A stretch of 5,947 nucleotides of DNA from Planctomycetota bacterium (GTDB lineage Bacteria > Planctomycetota > Planctomycetia > Isosphaerales > Isosphaeraceae), in the NCBI GenBank assembly GCA_021778575.1, contig JAJYCH010000328.1, positions 1 to 5,947 on the forward strand, given 5' to 3'. Shown piece after piece: positions 1 to 4,767 of this stretch. Below the pieces are notes generated by a model that did not search any database, was not told the DNA's origin, and worked only from the letters and a program-made list of their open reading frames with translations. Both the position numbers and the translations under genes were made by a program. Every line of letters starts with the position of its first letter. Within the stretch, counting starts at the first letter, position 1.

Positions 1-251
1 TGGCCTCCCTCGTGAGCCTTGACGATCGCGTCGCGGAGCCGCTTCAGCCCCTTGCCGGCCAGAATGTCGGGCAGACCATCGAGCCAGTCGTCGAGGCTGA
101 CACCGGGCGCGGAGGCTCTTCCCAGGTCGACCAGGCCAACCTTGCTCGGGCGATCGGCGAGGGGTTCGTAATGGAGGGCGTTCAGGTCGAGATCGAGATC
201 GAGGTTCTCGGTATCGGGTTGGTCAACCTGGGCAACGTCAGGAGGGGTCAC
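1..251 (-). CDS. N-terminal part of an uncharacterised protein (runs off left edge)
   Basis: Reading leftward from a GTG at 251-249 there are 83 uninterrupted codons to the edge of the window. The start is supported by an AAAGGA ribosome site at 263-258, six bases ahead, and by the GTGA overlap with the lpxK stop, which suggests translational coupling. The first ~25 residues are acidic and low-complexity (a short L-D repeat at 17-22). A more conserved-looking part follows: HYEPLADRPSKV (27-38), then SLDDWLDGLPDILAGKGLKR (52-71), and a helical stretch ending in AHEGG. From memory, the pattern of RPSKV, then D..LP.ILAG, then A...G resembles the start of an uncharacterised bacterial family sometimes labelled deoxyhypusine-synthase-like. 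That cannot be verified from 83 residues, so no function is assigned. No signal peptide or membrane segment is visible, so it is probably cytoplasmic. Confidence 0.75.
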   Translation of the reverse strand, partial: MTPPDVAQVDQPDTENLDLDLDLNALHYEPLADRPSKVGLVDLGRASAPGVSLDDWLDGLPDILAGKGLKRLRDAIVKAHEGG

Positions 252-1309
252 GGGGCATCCTTTCCCGAGGGCAACAGCTCCGAGAGTGCTTGTTCGAGCA
301 CCTCGGCCCCCTCCATGATCTCTAGCCCGATCCGGAGGGCGCGGAGCGGCACGGGGCCGAGGCTAGAGGTCCGGAGTTTGACCAGATCCTTCTGAGTGGT
401 CAAGGCCAGCTCGGCCCCAAGATCACGCACCCACCGGGACAGATCGGCCACGTCGGGACCGGTATAAGCATGGTGATCGGGGAAAGCCCGGAAGTCGACC
501 AGATCCACGCCCAACCCCGCCAGGGTCCGACGAAACCCCTCGGGATTGCCGATCCCGCAGAACGCGGCCACTTTTTGGCCTGTCAGGGATTCGAGAGAAA
601 ACGAACCCAACTCGGCGTCGATCAGGTCGAGCGGAGCGTGTCGAGCCTCGATCCACCGCAGCGGACCAGCCGATTTCTCGGCTCGTCGGCGAATGGATAG
701 ACGAGTGGCTTCATCCACAAGATCAGCCCGGGACAGGACGACGACTCCCGCTCGCTTCAATGATCGGACCGGCTCGCGAAGCAACCCTCGCGGAAAAATC
801 GAACCCAGGCCGAACGGGTCGAGGGCGTCGAGCAGGACGATGTCGAGATCCCTCGCCAGCCGACGGTGCTGGAACCCATCGTCGAGGATGAGGATTTCGC
901 TGGCAAGTTCCTCGACCGCCGTCCGCGCCAGGGCCACGCGGTCGGCCCCTTGAAGGTGCGGGACCTCGGGCAAATTCTCTTCGAGGACGCGCCCTTTGTC
1001 GTTCATCCCGGCGGTGTCGCCATAACCCCGGCTGAGGATCGCCACGCGGAGGTCATGCCGGCGAAACCACCGGCCAATCCACTCGACCATGGGGGTCTTG
1101 CCGGTCCCGCCCAGGGTGAGGTTGCCCACCGCGATGACCGGCACGCCCACCCGATGGCTGGCCTTCCAGCCCCGGTCGAAGGCGAGGTTTCGCAAGCGGA
1201 TGATCACGCCGTAAGGGAAAGAAATCAGGCTCAAACCCAATCGAGCCAGCGAGGCCAGAACCCCTCGCGTTTCGCCCCGGACCAGGCGGAGAAAGCCAGC
1301 CTCGTTCAC
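248..1309 (-). CDS. lpxK: Tetraacyldisaccharide 4'-kinase (lipid A 4'-kinase)
   Basis: This enzyme phosphorylates the 4' position of the tetraacyl-disaccharide-1-phosphate precursor of lipid A, using ATP at the inner face of the cytoplasmic membrane. The 353-residue length is close to the family norm (about 320-350). Visible features in order: an N-terminal hydrophobic helix (about 17-42) typical of membrane association; the P-loop GNLTLGGTGKTP (62-73); SRGYG (93-97); the Walker B-like DDGFQHRRLARDLDI (143-157); FPRGLLREP (172-180); FCGIGNPEGF (250-259); FPDHHAYT (276-283); TTQKDLVKLR (304-313). The usual GDE element appears as N-D-K at 103-105: the Asp stays but Lys replaces Glu. The start is GTG, with GGAG nine bases upstream (1322-1319). 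The gene follows the secreted-protein gene by 48 bases, and its TGA overlaps the GTG of the next gene. No other lipid A gene lies in the window. Confidence 0.95.
   Translation of the reverse strand: MNEAGFLRLVRGETRGVLASLARLGLSLISFPYGVIIRLRNLAFDRGWKASHRVGVPVIAVGNLTLGGTGKTPMVEWIGRWFRRHDLRVAILSRGYGDTAGMNDKGRVLEENLPEVPHLQGADRVALARTAVEELASEILILDDGFQHRRLARDLDIVLLDALDPFGLGSIFPRGLLREPVRSLKRAGVVVLSRADLVDEATRLSIRRRAEKSAGPLRWIEARHAPLDLIDAELGSFSLESLTGQKVAAFCGIGNPEGFRRTLAGLGVDLVDFRAFPDHHAYTGPDVADLSRWVRDLGAELALTTQKDLVKLRTSSLGPVPLRALRIGLEIMEGAEVLEQALSELLPSGKDAP
258..263 (-). promoter_or_regulatory. Ribosome binding site (AAAGGA) fixing the GTG start at 251
   Basis: On the minus strand AAAGGA lies six bases before the GTG at 251-249, inside the last codons of lpxK. 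It supports the unusual GTG as a true start, where other candidates have no such motif. Confidence 0.6.
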
Positions 1310-1357
1310 GCGGTCAGACTCCGGCAGCGGTCGAGGTCGGGAACAGTTTCGAGAGCG

Positions 1358-2098
1358 TCAACGAGTCTCACGATACTGGCGTTCGAGCGAGTCGAGGTCG
1401 AGCTTCTTGCCGGCAATCTCGGCGGATCGGCGAGTGAAGTCTTTCTTGAGGGAGGCGGATTTCTTACGGACGTTCTCGGTCGCTTTGTTCGTGACTTGTT
1501 CCAAGACACCCTCTGCGAATTTCTCCAGAAGCCTCGAATATTCTTCCTTATTCTTGGTCCTGGGCAGCCCCTTCAGTTCGTCGAGGAGATTTTTGGAAAG
1601 TACGTCGCCGAATCTCTCGACCGCTTGATCATCAGCCTTCTTGATCTCTTCCGGTGTCAATTTGCCGATCTTCTTCTCGAACTCACCTTCGGGCGCTTCC
1701 CATTTCATCGCCTTCGCCAAGAGCAAGAGTTCCCCGCCCCACGCCTTCCAGTTCCGAAGCCGTTGCTGCTCCTGGTTTCCACTGAATACCATCTGATCGA
1801 TGTTCGTGACAAAGATTTCGTCTGAGTTGATGAGATACTCATCAATCGCAGCGAGAATTGAGCGCTGCTCCCTGCTCAGGTCGGAGACCGCATCGCGGTC
1901 CACCCCCTGCTCGACCTCCAGCAGATCAATCTCGACATGAAGCGCGACGATCTGCTCGCGCAGAGTCTTCTTGTCCACCGCCTTCACCGGTTCCTGCGCC
2001 TTCGAGGCCGGACGCGGCAAGGCGAAGCCGAGGATTCCGAGCGAGATCACCAGGCCAAGAACGAGAATCCGTCGCGGGGATCGAATGGCGTTGGGCAT
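1358..2098 (-). CDS. Secreted coiled, highly charged protein of unknown function
   Basis: I do not recognise this 246-residue protein. It begins with a convincing Sec signal peptide: basic MPNAIRSPRR (1-10), a hydrophobic core at 11-28, and a likely cleavage after SKA at 34, just before QE. The mature part is rich in Lys, Glu, Leu and Arg and looks almost wholly helical. Heptad-like stretches lie at about 42-66 and 200-246. The central segment (105-135) is less charged and carries aromatic residues (NWKAWGGELL). No cysteine, lipobox or second membrane helix is seen, so a soluble periplasmic protein is the simplest reading. The ATG is well supported by GGAGGTG at 2109-2103. Its neighbours are the small two-gene cassette upstream and lpxK downstream. 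A periplasmic chaperone-like or envelope structural role is possible, but that is only inference from helix content and location. Confidence 0.8.
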   Translation of the reverse strand: MPNAIRSPRRILVLGLVISLGILGFALPRPASKAQEPVKAVDKKTLREQIVALHVEIDLLEVEQGVDRDAVSDLSREQRSILAAIDEYLINSDEIFVTNIDQMVFSGNQEQQRLRNWKAWGGELLLLAKAMKWEAPEGEFEKKIGKLTPEEIKKADDQAVERFGDVLSKNLLDELKGLPRTKNKEEYSRLLEKFAEGVLEQVTNKATENVRKKSASLKKDFTRRSAEIAGKKLDLDSLERQYRETR

Positions 2099-2102
2099 GA
2101 TT

Positions 2103-2109
2103 CACCTCC
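2103..2109 (-). promoter_or_regulatory. Strong Shine-Dalgarno (GGAGGTG) before the secreted-protein gene
   Basis: On the minus strand GGAGGTG is followed by four bases and then the ATG at 2098. It is the best Shine-Dalgarno match in the window and fixes the start that gives the full signal peptide. The downstream gene may therefore be translated independently of the small genes before it. Confidence 0.75.
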
Positions 2110-2153
2110 GTGTTTTGGTTCGTCGAACAAGCTCGATCGCAACGAGCAATCGG

Positions 2154-2414
2154 TCAAATTGGCTCAACACGAACGAGTTGAAGCGGCTGGCCCGAACGCT
2201 CGATATCCTCGATGGCGGAGATCAGGGCCTCTCGGAACGTCGGGGCGCTCCGGCCGAAGTCGGCGAAGAAGAATCCGTCGCGCATTCCAATCAAGGCATC
2301 GTCGCAACCGGCCTCGTACATTGCGTTGACAAACTCGTCGGTGAAGTCCTCGACTCCCGTATAGATCAGCGTAAACTCATACGTCTCCTGAACCACCTTC
2401 GCTGCTGGATTCAT
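2154..2414 (-). CDS. Small acidic protein, putative antitoxin-like partner of the upstream gene
   Basis: This 86-residue protein starts at ATG 2414, with GGAGAG (2427-2422) seven bases ahead. The recognisable core runs from YEFTLIYTGVEDFTDEF (12-28) through YEAGCDDALIGMRDG (33-47) and FADFGRSAPTFREALISAI (50-68) to LVRVEP (80-85). From memory, this pattern matches small bacterial proteins encoded next to a 70-90-residue partner like the one upstream. Longer relatives continue after VRVEP into a helix-turn-helix or another short tail. Here the protein ends one residue later (VEPI, stop), so it has the core only. The composition is acidic and no membrane segment is present. The acidic character and position fit the antitoxin or immunity member of a two-gene module, but this is inferred and unproven. 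The frame stays open upstream to about 3089, but that extension is antisense-like noise overlapping two real genes. Confidence 0.75.
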   Translation of the reverse strand: MNPAAKVVQETYEFTLIYTGVEDFTDEFVNAMYEAGCDDALIGMRDGFFFADFGRSAPTFREALISAIEDIERSGQPLQLVRVEPI

Positions 2415-2421
2415 AGCTTTT

Positions 2422-2427
2422 CTCTCC
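2422..2427 (-). promoter_or_regulatory. Ribosome binding site (GGAGAG) for the 86-residue protein
   Basis: GGAGAG on the minus strand, seven bases before ATG 2414, lies in the 34-base gap after the upstream stop. It decides the short start over the longer open frame, so the protein is 86 residues long. Confidence 0.6.
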
Positions 2428-2448
2428 AGCGCCCCCAATGAATCGAAT

Positions 2449-2679
2449 TCAATGCGGGCAACGATCGACCTCTGCTCGAATGTATCGGGCATGTCGTTGG
2501 GGATCACTCGGCGTGGACCAGACAGAGAACTGACAACCGTCTCTCTGACTGAGTGGACATCGAAGGCGTCCCCATGCGTGCCCATTCGACATCGTGCAAG
2601 TCCAGTCCTTCCCTTCCGCATATTGTACGGCGGCCTCGATCTCCTTGTTAGGATGTCGAGGCCGCGAGGATTTCGCCAT
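2449..2679 (-). CDS. Small basic protein, putative toxin-like member of a two-gene cassette
   Basis: This 76-residue protein has a distinct conserved-looking pattern: HPNKEIEAAVQYAEGKDW (9-26), NGHAWGRLRCP (32-42), a C-containing turn (DGC, 47-49), FSVWSTP (51-57), then HARYIRAEVDRC (63-74). From memory it belongs to a recurrent family usually annotated hypothetical. Its hallmarks are HPN.EIE.A..YAE, GHAWGR..CP, SVWSTP..P..HAR and an ending with VD.C. Members are often found beside a protein of the type at 2414-2154. Two Cys (41, 49) and a third at 74 could bind metal. The small size, a helix followed by a GHxWGR strand, and a basic partner paired with an acidic one recall HicA-like toxins, but the relation is inferred. 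The ATG at 2679 lies 4 bases past the isocitrate dehydrogenase stop and has only a GGGGG (2693-2689) as ribosome site, which suggests translational coupling to that gene. Confidence 0.75.
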   Translation of the reverse strand: MAKSSRPRHPNKEIEAAVQYAEGKDWTCTMSNGHAWGRLRCPLSQRDGCQFSVWSTPSDPQRHARYIRAEVDRCPH

Positions 2680-2683
2680 TCGA

Positions 2684-3772
2684 TCACGCCCCCATCGCCT
2701 TCGCGATGGCCTTGGCCATTTCCATCGTTCCCACGGCCGTGGGATCGTTGCGGTCGGCCTTCATGTCGTAGGTGACGTCCTTGCCTTCCTTGATCACCTG
2801 GGCCACGGCGGCTTCGAGCTTCCTGGCGGCTTCGACTTCGCCGAGGTGTTCGAGCATCAGGGCTCCCGACAGGATCAGGGCCACCGGGTTCATTTTCCAA
2901 CTCCCCTTGTACTTCGGGGCCGAGCCGTGGGTGGCCTCGAAGACCGCTCCGCCATCGCCGATGTTCGCTCCCGGGGCGACTCCCAAACCGCCGACCAGCC
3001 CGGCGCAGAGGTCGGAGAGGATGTCGCCGTAGAGGTTCGGCAGGACGAGGACGTCGTACAGCTCGGGCTTCTGGACGAGCTGCATACACATGTTGTCGAC
3101 GATCCGGTCTTCGAACTCGATGTCAGGGTAGCTCTTGGCGACCTCGCGGCTGACTTCAAGGAACAGGCCGTCGGAGAACTTGAGGATGTTCGCCTTGTGG
3201 ACGCTCGTCACCTTCTTGCGGCCATGCTTCCGGGCGTACTCGAAGGCGTACTTGACGATCCGCTCGGAGCCGGACACGGAGATCGGCTTGATCGAGATGC
3301 CGGAGTCGGGCTTGAGCGTCTTGCCGCTGAGCTTCTTGATGTCGGCGATCAGTTCGAGGGTCTCGGTCTTCCCCTTCTCGAATTCGCAGCCGATGTAAAG
3401 GTCTTCGGTGTTCTCGCGGATGATCACGAGGTCGACCTTGGACTTCTCGAAGAAGGTCCGGACCCCTTCGTACTGTTTGCAGGGGCGGACGCAGGCGTAG
3501 AGGTCGAGCGCCTGGCGGAGGTACACGTTGACGGAGCGGAAACCAGTGCCGACCGGCGTGGTGATCGGGGCCTTGAGTGCCACCTTGGTCCGCCGGCACG
3601 ACTCGATCACGGAGTCGGGCACGGGGGTGCCGACCTTGGCCATGATGTCGACGCCGGCCTCCTCGATCTCCCACTTGATATCGACGCCGGTGGCCTCGAT
3701 GCAGAACTTGGTGGCCTCGGCCAGTTCGGGGCCGACACCGTCGCCCGGAATCAGGGTCACTTCGTGGGTCAT
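2684..3772 (-). CDS. icd: Isocitrate dehydrogenase, probably NADP-dependent
   Basis: This TCA-cycle enzyme oxidatively decarboxylates isocitrate to 2-oxoglutarate in the cytoplasm, usually as a homodimer with Mg or Mn. The protein has 362 residues, shorter than E. coli Icd (416). Visible residues map onto the E. coli active site: S80, N82, R86 and R96 in the phosphorylation-loop region [14 protein letters not shown] (79-92), then R119 and Y126 of RENTEDLY, K193, D226, D250 and D254. The family signature [19 protein letters not shown] spans 246-264. The cofactor site reads HGSAPKYKG (282-290). The Lys-Tyr pair at 287-288 and Tyr335 match the NADP-binding residues of E. coli Icd, whereas NAD enzymes carry Asp-Ile there. 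The R395 equivalent is Ala339, so the match is partial. The S-N pair and RENTEDLY argue against 3-isopropylmalate dehydrogenase. The start [12 protein letters not shown] (3772) is the family start. An AGAGAAG at 3783-3777 may serve as ribosome site. Confidence 0.93.
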   Translation of the reverse strand: MTHEVTLIPGDGVGPELAEATKFCIEATGVDIKWEIEEAGVDIMAKVGTPVPDSVIESCRRTKVALKAPITTPVGTGFRSVNVYLRQALDLYACVRPCKQYEGVRTFFEKSKVDLVIIRENTEDLYIGCEFEKGKTETLELIADIKKLSGKTLKPDSGISIKPISVSGSERIVKYAFEYARKHGRKKVTSVHKANILKFSDGLFLEVSREVAKSYPDIEFEDRIVDNMCMQLVQKPELYDVLVLPNLYGDILSDLCAGLVGGLGVAPGANIGDGGAVFEATHGSAPKYKGSWKMNPVALILSGALMLEHLGEVEAARKLEAAVAQVIKEGKDVTYDMKADRNDPTAVGTMEMAKAIAKAMGA

Positions 3773-3793
3773 TGTTGACTTCTCTTTCGTGTC

Positions 3794-3830
3794 GCCCCGG
3801 AGACCTCGACACCGCGCGGCGGTCTGGGGC
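3794..3830 (-). promoter_or_regulatory. GC-rich stem-loop in the icd 5' leader
   Basis: GCCCC (3794-3798) plus AGACC (3801-3805) pair with GGTCT (3821-3825) plus GGGGC (3826-3830), giving a 10-bp stem with a two-base bulge (GG, 3799-3800). The 15-base loop contains the self-complementary CCGCGCGG. The inner end of the stem-loop lies 22 bases upstream of the icd ATG. No T-tract follows on either strand, so it is not a typical intrinsic terminator. It could modulate icd translation or mRNA stability, or be a protein-binding dyad. The pairing is seen directly; the role is inferred. Confidence 0.4.
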
Positions 3831-3840
3831 CGGAACACTG

Positions 3841-3870
3841 TTGCGGGATCGGAAACCAATGAGATATTAT
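3841..3870 (+). promoter_or_regulatory. Possible sigma70-type promoter for the DUF962-like gene
   Basis: TTGCGG (3841-3846) and TATTAT (3865-3870) are separated by 18 bases on the plus strand, the spacing expected for a housekeeping promoter. It lies about 100 bases before the start of the next gene. The same A+T-rich patch could serve the opposite direction: TTGTCC (3895-3890, minus) followed by AATAAT (3871-3866). The match is modest and a chance occurrence is quite possible. Confidence 0.3.
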
Positions 3871-3971
3871 TGAGGGATGCAACGGGAAAGGACAACCTAA
3901 CCGCGAGTCGAGGTGACGTCAAGCCGCGCCCATCTGGTTCGGACATGCTCGATGGTTGGAGCCCACACCAC

Positions 3972-4310
3972 ATGATTTTCACGCCACAACCCCCCTCTCC
4001 GCTGGTCAATAACTGGATCGAGCGGCATCAGGATGTTCGGAGCTTCGTGCTCCACCTGATCGGTATTCCGTGCACGATCCTGGGCGTGCTGTTGCTGCCG
4101 ATCTATGTTCTCCTGGTTTCGTTCAGCCTGTTCGGGCTGGCGCTGATTCTCTTTGTCGGCGGATTCTTGATCCAGTTCCTCGGCCACGGGCTCGACGGAA
4201 CCGAGCCGGGGGAGATCAAGGGCATCCGGATCTGGCTGAGCCGTCGGCGTGAGGCCCGGCTGGAACGGAATCGAATTCCGGTGGCGCTGCCGGAACTTGA
4301 CCGAAGCTGA
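3972..4310 (+). CDS. Small membrane protein of the DUF962 / Mpo1-like type
   Basis: This 112-residue protein has two hydrophobic helices (about 24-46 and 48-71), a short cytoplasmic-type head and an Arg-rich tail (91-101). Between and around the helices are the elements I associate with the DUF962/Mpo1-like family: W15..RH19Q, H28..GIP (28-33), [12 protein letters not shown] (61-72) and a following DG.EPG (75-80). Yeast Mpo1 is an iron-dependent dioxygenase of 2-hydroxy fatty acids that uses conserved His residues. H19, H28 and H72 here are candidate equivalents, but catalysis is not shown for this short form. The start is uncertain. ATG 3972 has GGAG ten bases ahead (3958-3961); an in-frame ATG at 3945 would add nine residues without a ribosome site. 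The gene is divergent from icd and lies alone on the plus strand, with no obvious terminator after it. Confidence 0.72.
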   Translation: MIFTPQPPSPLVNNWIERHQDVRSFVLHLIGIPCTILGVLLLPIYVLLVSFSLFGLALILFVGGFLIQFLGHGLDGTEPGEIKGIRIWLSRRREARLERNRIPVALPELDRS

Positions 4311-4479
4311 CGATCAGGTCGGGAAGACCGGCGTTTTGCTCGTCCCCTTGGTGTCAGACCGGGGCTGTTGATGCAGCACTGGGCGACTTCGCGATTGGTC
4401 GGCGCATTGGGCTAGCCAGCGGATGAGTAATCCGTAGAATCCGCAAAGTCCACTCAAGACTCACTTCTTCGACTGCCGA

Positions 4480-4485
4480 TATAAC
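4480..4485 (+). promoter_or_regulatory. Possible -10 box (TATAAC)
   Basis: TATAAC matches five of six positions of the consensus and stands out in this GC-rich spacer. No good -35 hexamer lies 15-19 bases upstream. If used, transcription would start near 4491 and place the hairpin at 4519-4536 about 30 bases into a leader of roughly 275 bases. Confidence 0.22.
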
Positions 4486-4514
4486 ATGACGAGGTCGATC
4501 GGTCAGCATGCCGG

Positions 4515-4540
4515 TCCGGTGCGAAAGGATTCGCACGGGA
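4515..4540 (+). promoter_or_regulatory. Perfect hairpin with AGGA loop upstream of the TolC-like gene
   Basis: GTGCGAA (4519-4525) and TTCGCAC (4530-4536) are perfect reverse complements around a four-base AGGA loop. After one G-G mismatch, TCC (4515-4517) pairs with GGA (4538-4540). No T-run follows, so it is not a rho-independent terminator. A GGA displayed in a hairpin loop is the recognition feature of CsrA/RsmA-type regulators; applying it here is speculative. Confidence 0.4.
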
Positions 4541-4672
4541 ATGGTGACGTTGCGGCCGGCTTGACGAGGTGTGGGCTTCGGACCCAAGGACGGGGAGGCG
4601 TGGTCATCGTGAGCTTCCAATTACCGACGTGGACCGGGACGAGCAGAACAGCCCGGCCAACAACCGGTGGAG

Positions 4673-4717
4673 GGTCGGCTGTCCCAGGCCGACCGCGGCG
4701 ATGCGATCGGGCCGACC
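4673..4717 (+). promoter_or_regulatory. Inverted repeats able to form alternative stems ahead of the TolC-like gene
   Basis: GGTCGGC (4673-4679) is complementary to GCCGACC at 4688-4694 (8-base loop) and again at 4711-4717 (31-base loop). Only one pairing can form at a time. The element ends 50 bases before the ATG at 4768. It could act as a leader switch or be simple GC-rich coincidence. Confidence 0.3.
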
Positions 4718-4767
4718 GACGTCGCACTTCGCGGCTCATGGCGCTCATTGTCAAGGATGGACTCGCC

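Larger units (their letters stand above)
3773..3971. other. Divergent intergenic spacer between icd and the DUF962-like gene
   Basis: These 199 bases separate the minus-strand cluster from the plus-strand genes, so promoters for both directions should lie here. The part next to icd is GC-rich and forms a hairpin (3794-3830). The middle (about 3855-3872) is the most A+T-rich stretch of the spacer. No gene is supported. Open frames crossing it from either side lack homology-like content. Confidence 0.6.
4311..4767. other. 457-base non-coding stretch before the TolC-like gene
   Basis: No open frame here has recognisable protein content. The longest ones overlap the downstream gene in a wrong frame or run antisense. 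Structure is visible instead: a TATAAC box (4480-4485), a perfect hairpin (4519-4536), and a GGTCGGC with two downstream complementary GCCGACC copies (4673-4717). Just after the upstream stop, GGTC-GGGAA-GACC (4318-4330) followed shortly by TTTT is too weak to call a terminator. The stretch may be a long leader of the TolC-like gene, or decayed sequence. Confidence 0.5.

Noticed and set aside
187..205. Short GAGATC-type repeat near the left edge
   Set aside because: It simply encodes alternating Leu-Asp residues near the start of the partial gene; there are too few copies to call a repeat element.
866..1825. Long plus-strand open frame (319 codons) opposite lpxK and the secreted-protein gene
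   Set aside because: It spans two well-supported minus-strand genes and the gap between them. Its product shows no family features, as expected for antisense frames in GC-rich coding DNA.
2415..3089. Upstream extension of the 86-residue protein
   Set aside because: The extended part overlaps the toxin-like gene and icd in another frame and is Arg/Pro-rich noise. A good ribosome site marks ATG 2414.
2594..3778. Plus-strand open frame (394 codons) opposite isocitrate dehydrogenase
   Set aside because: It is the mirror of the icd codons, rich in Asp-Leu-Gly-Val repeats, with no recognisable motif.
3773..4009. N-terminal extension of icd to an ATG at 4009
   Set aside because: The family begins at [12 protein letters not shown]. 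The extension crosses the hairpin, the divergent spacer and the start of the plus-strand gene, and has no conserved content.
4318..4340. Terminator after the DUF962-like gene
   Set aside because: The GGTC/GACC stem has only four pairs and the T-run is short and offset by GGCG, too weak for an intrinsic terminator.
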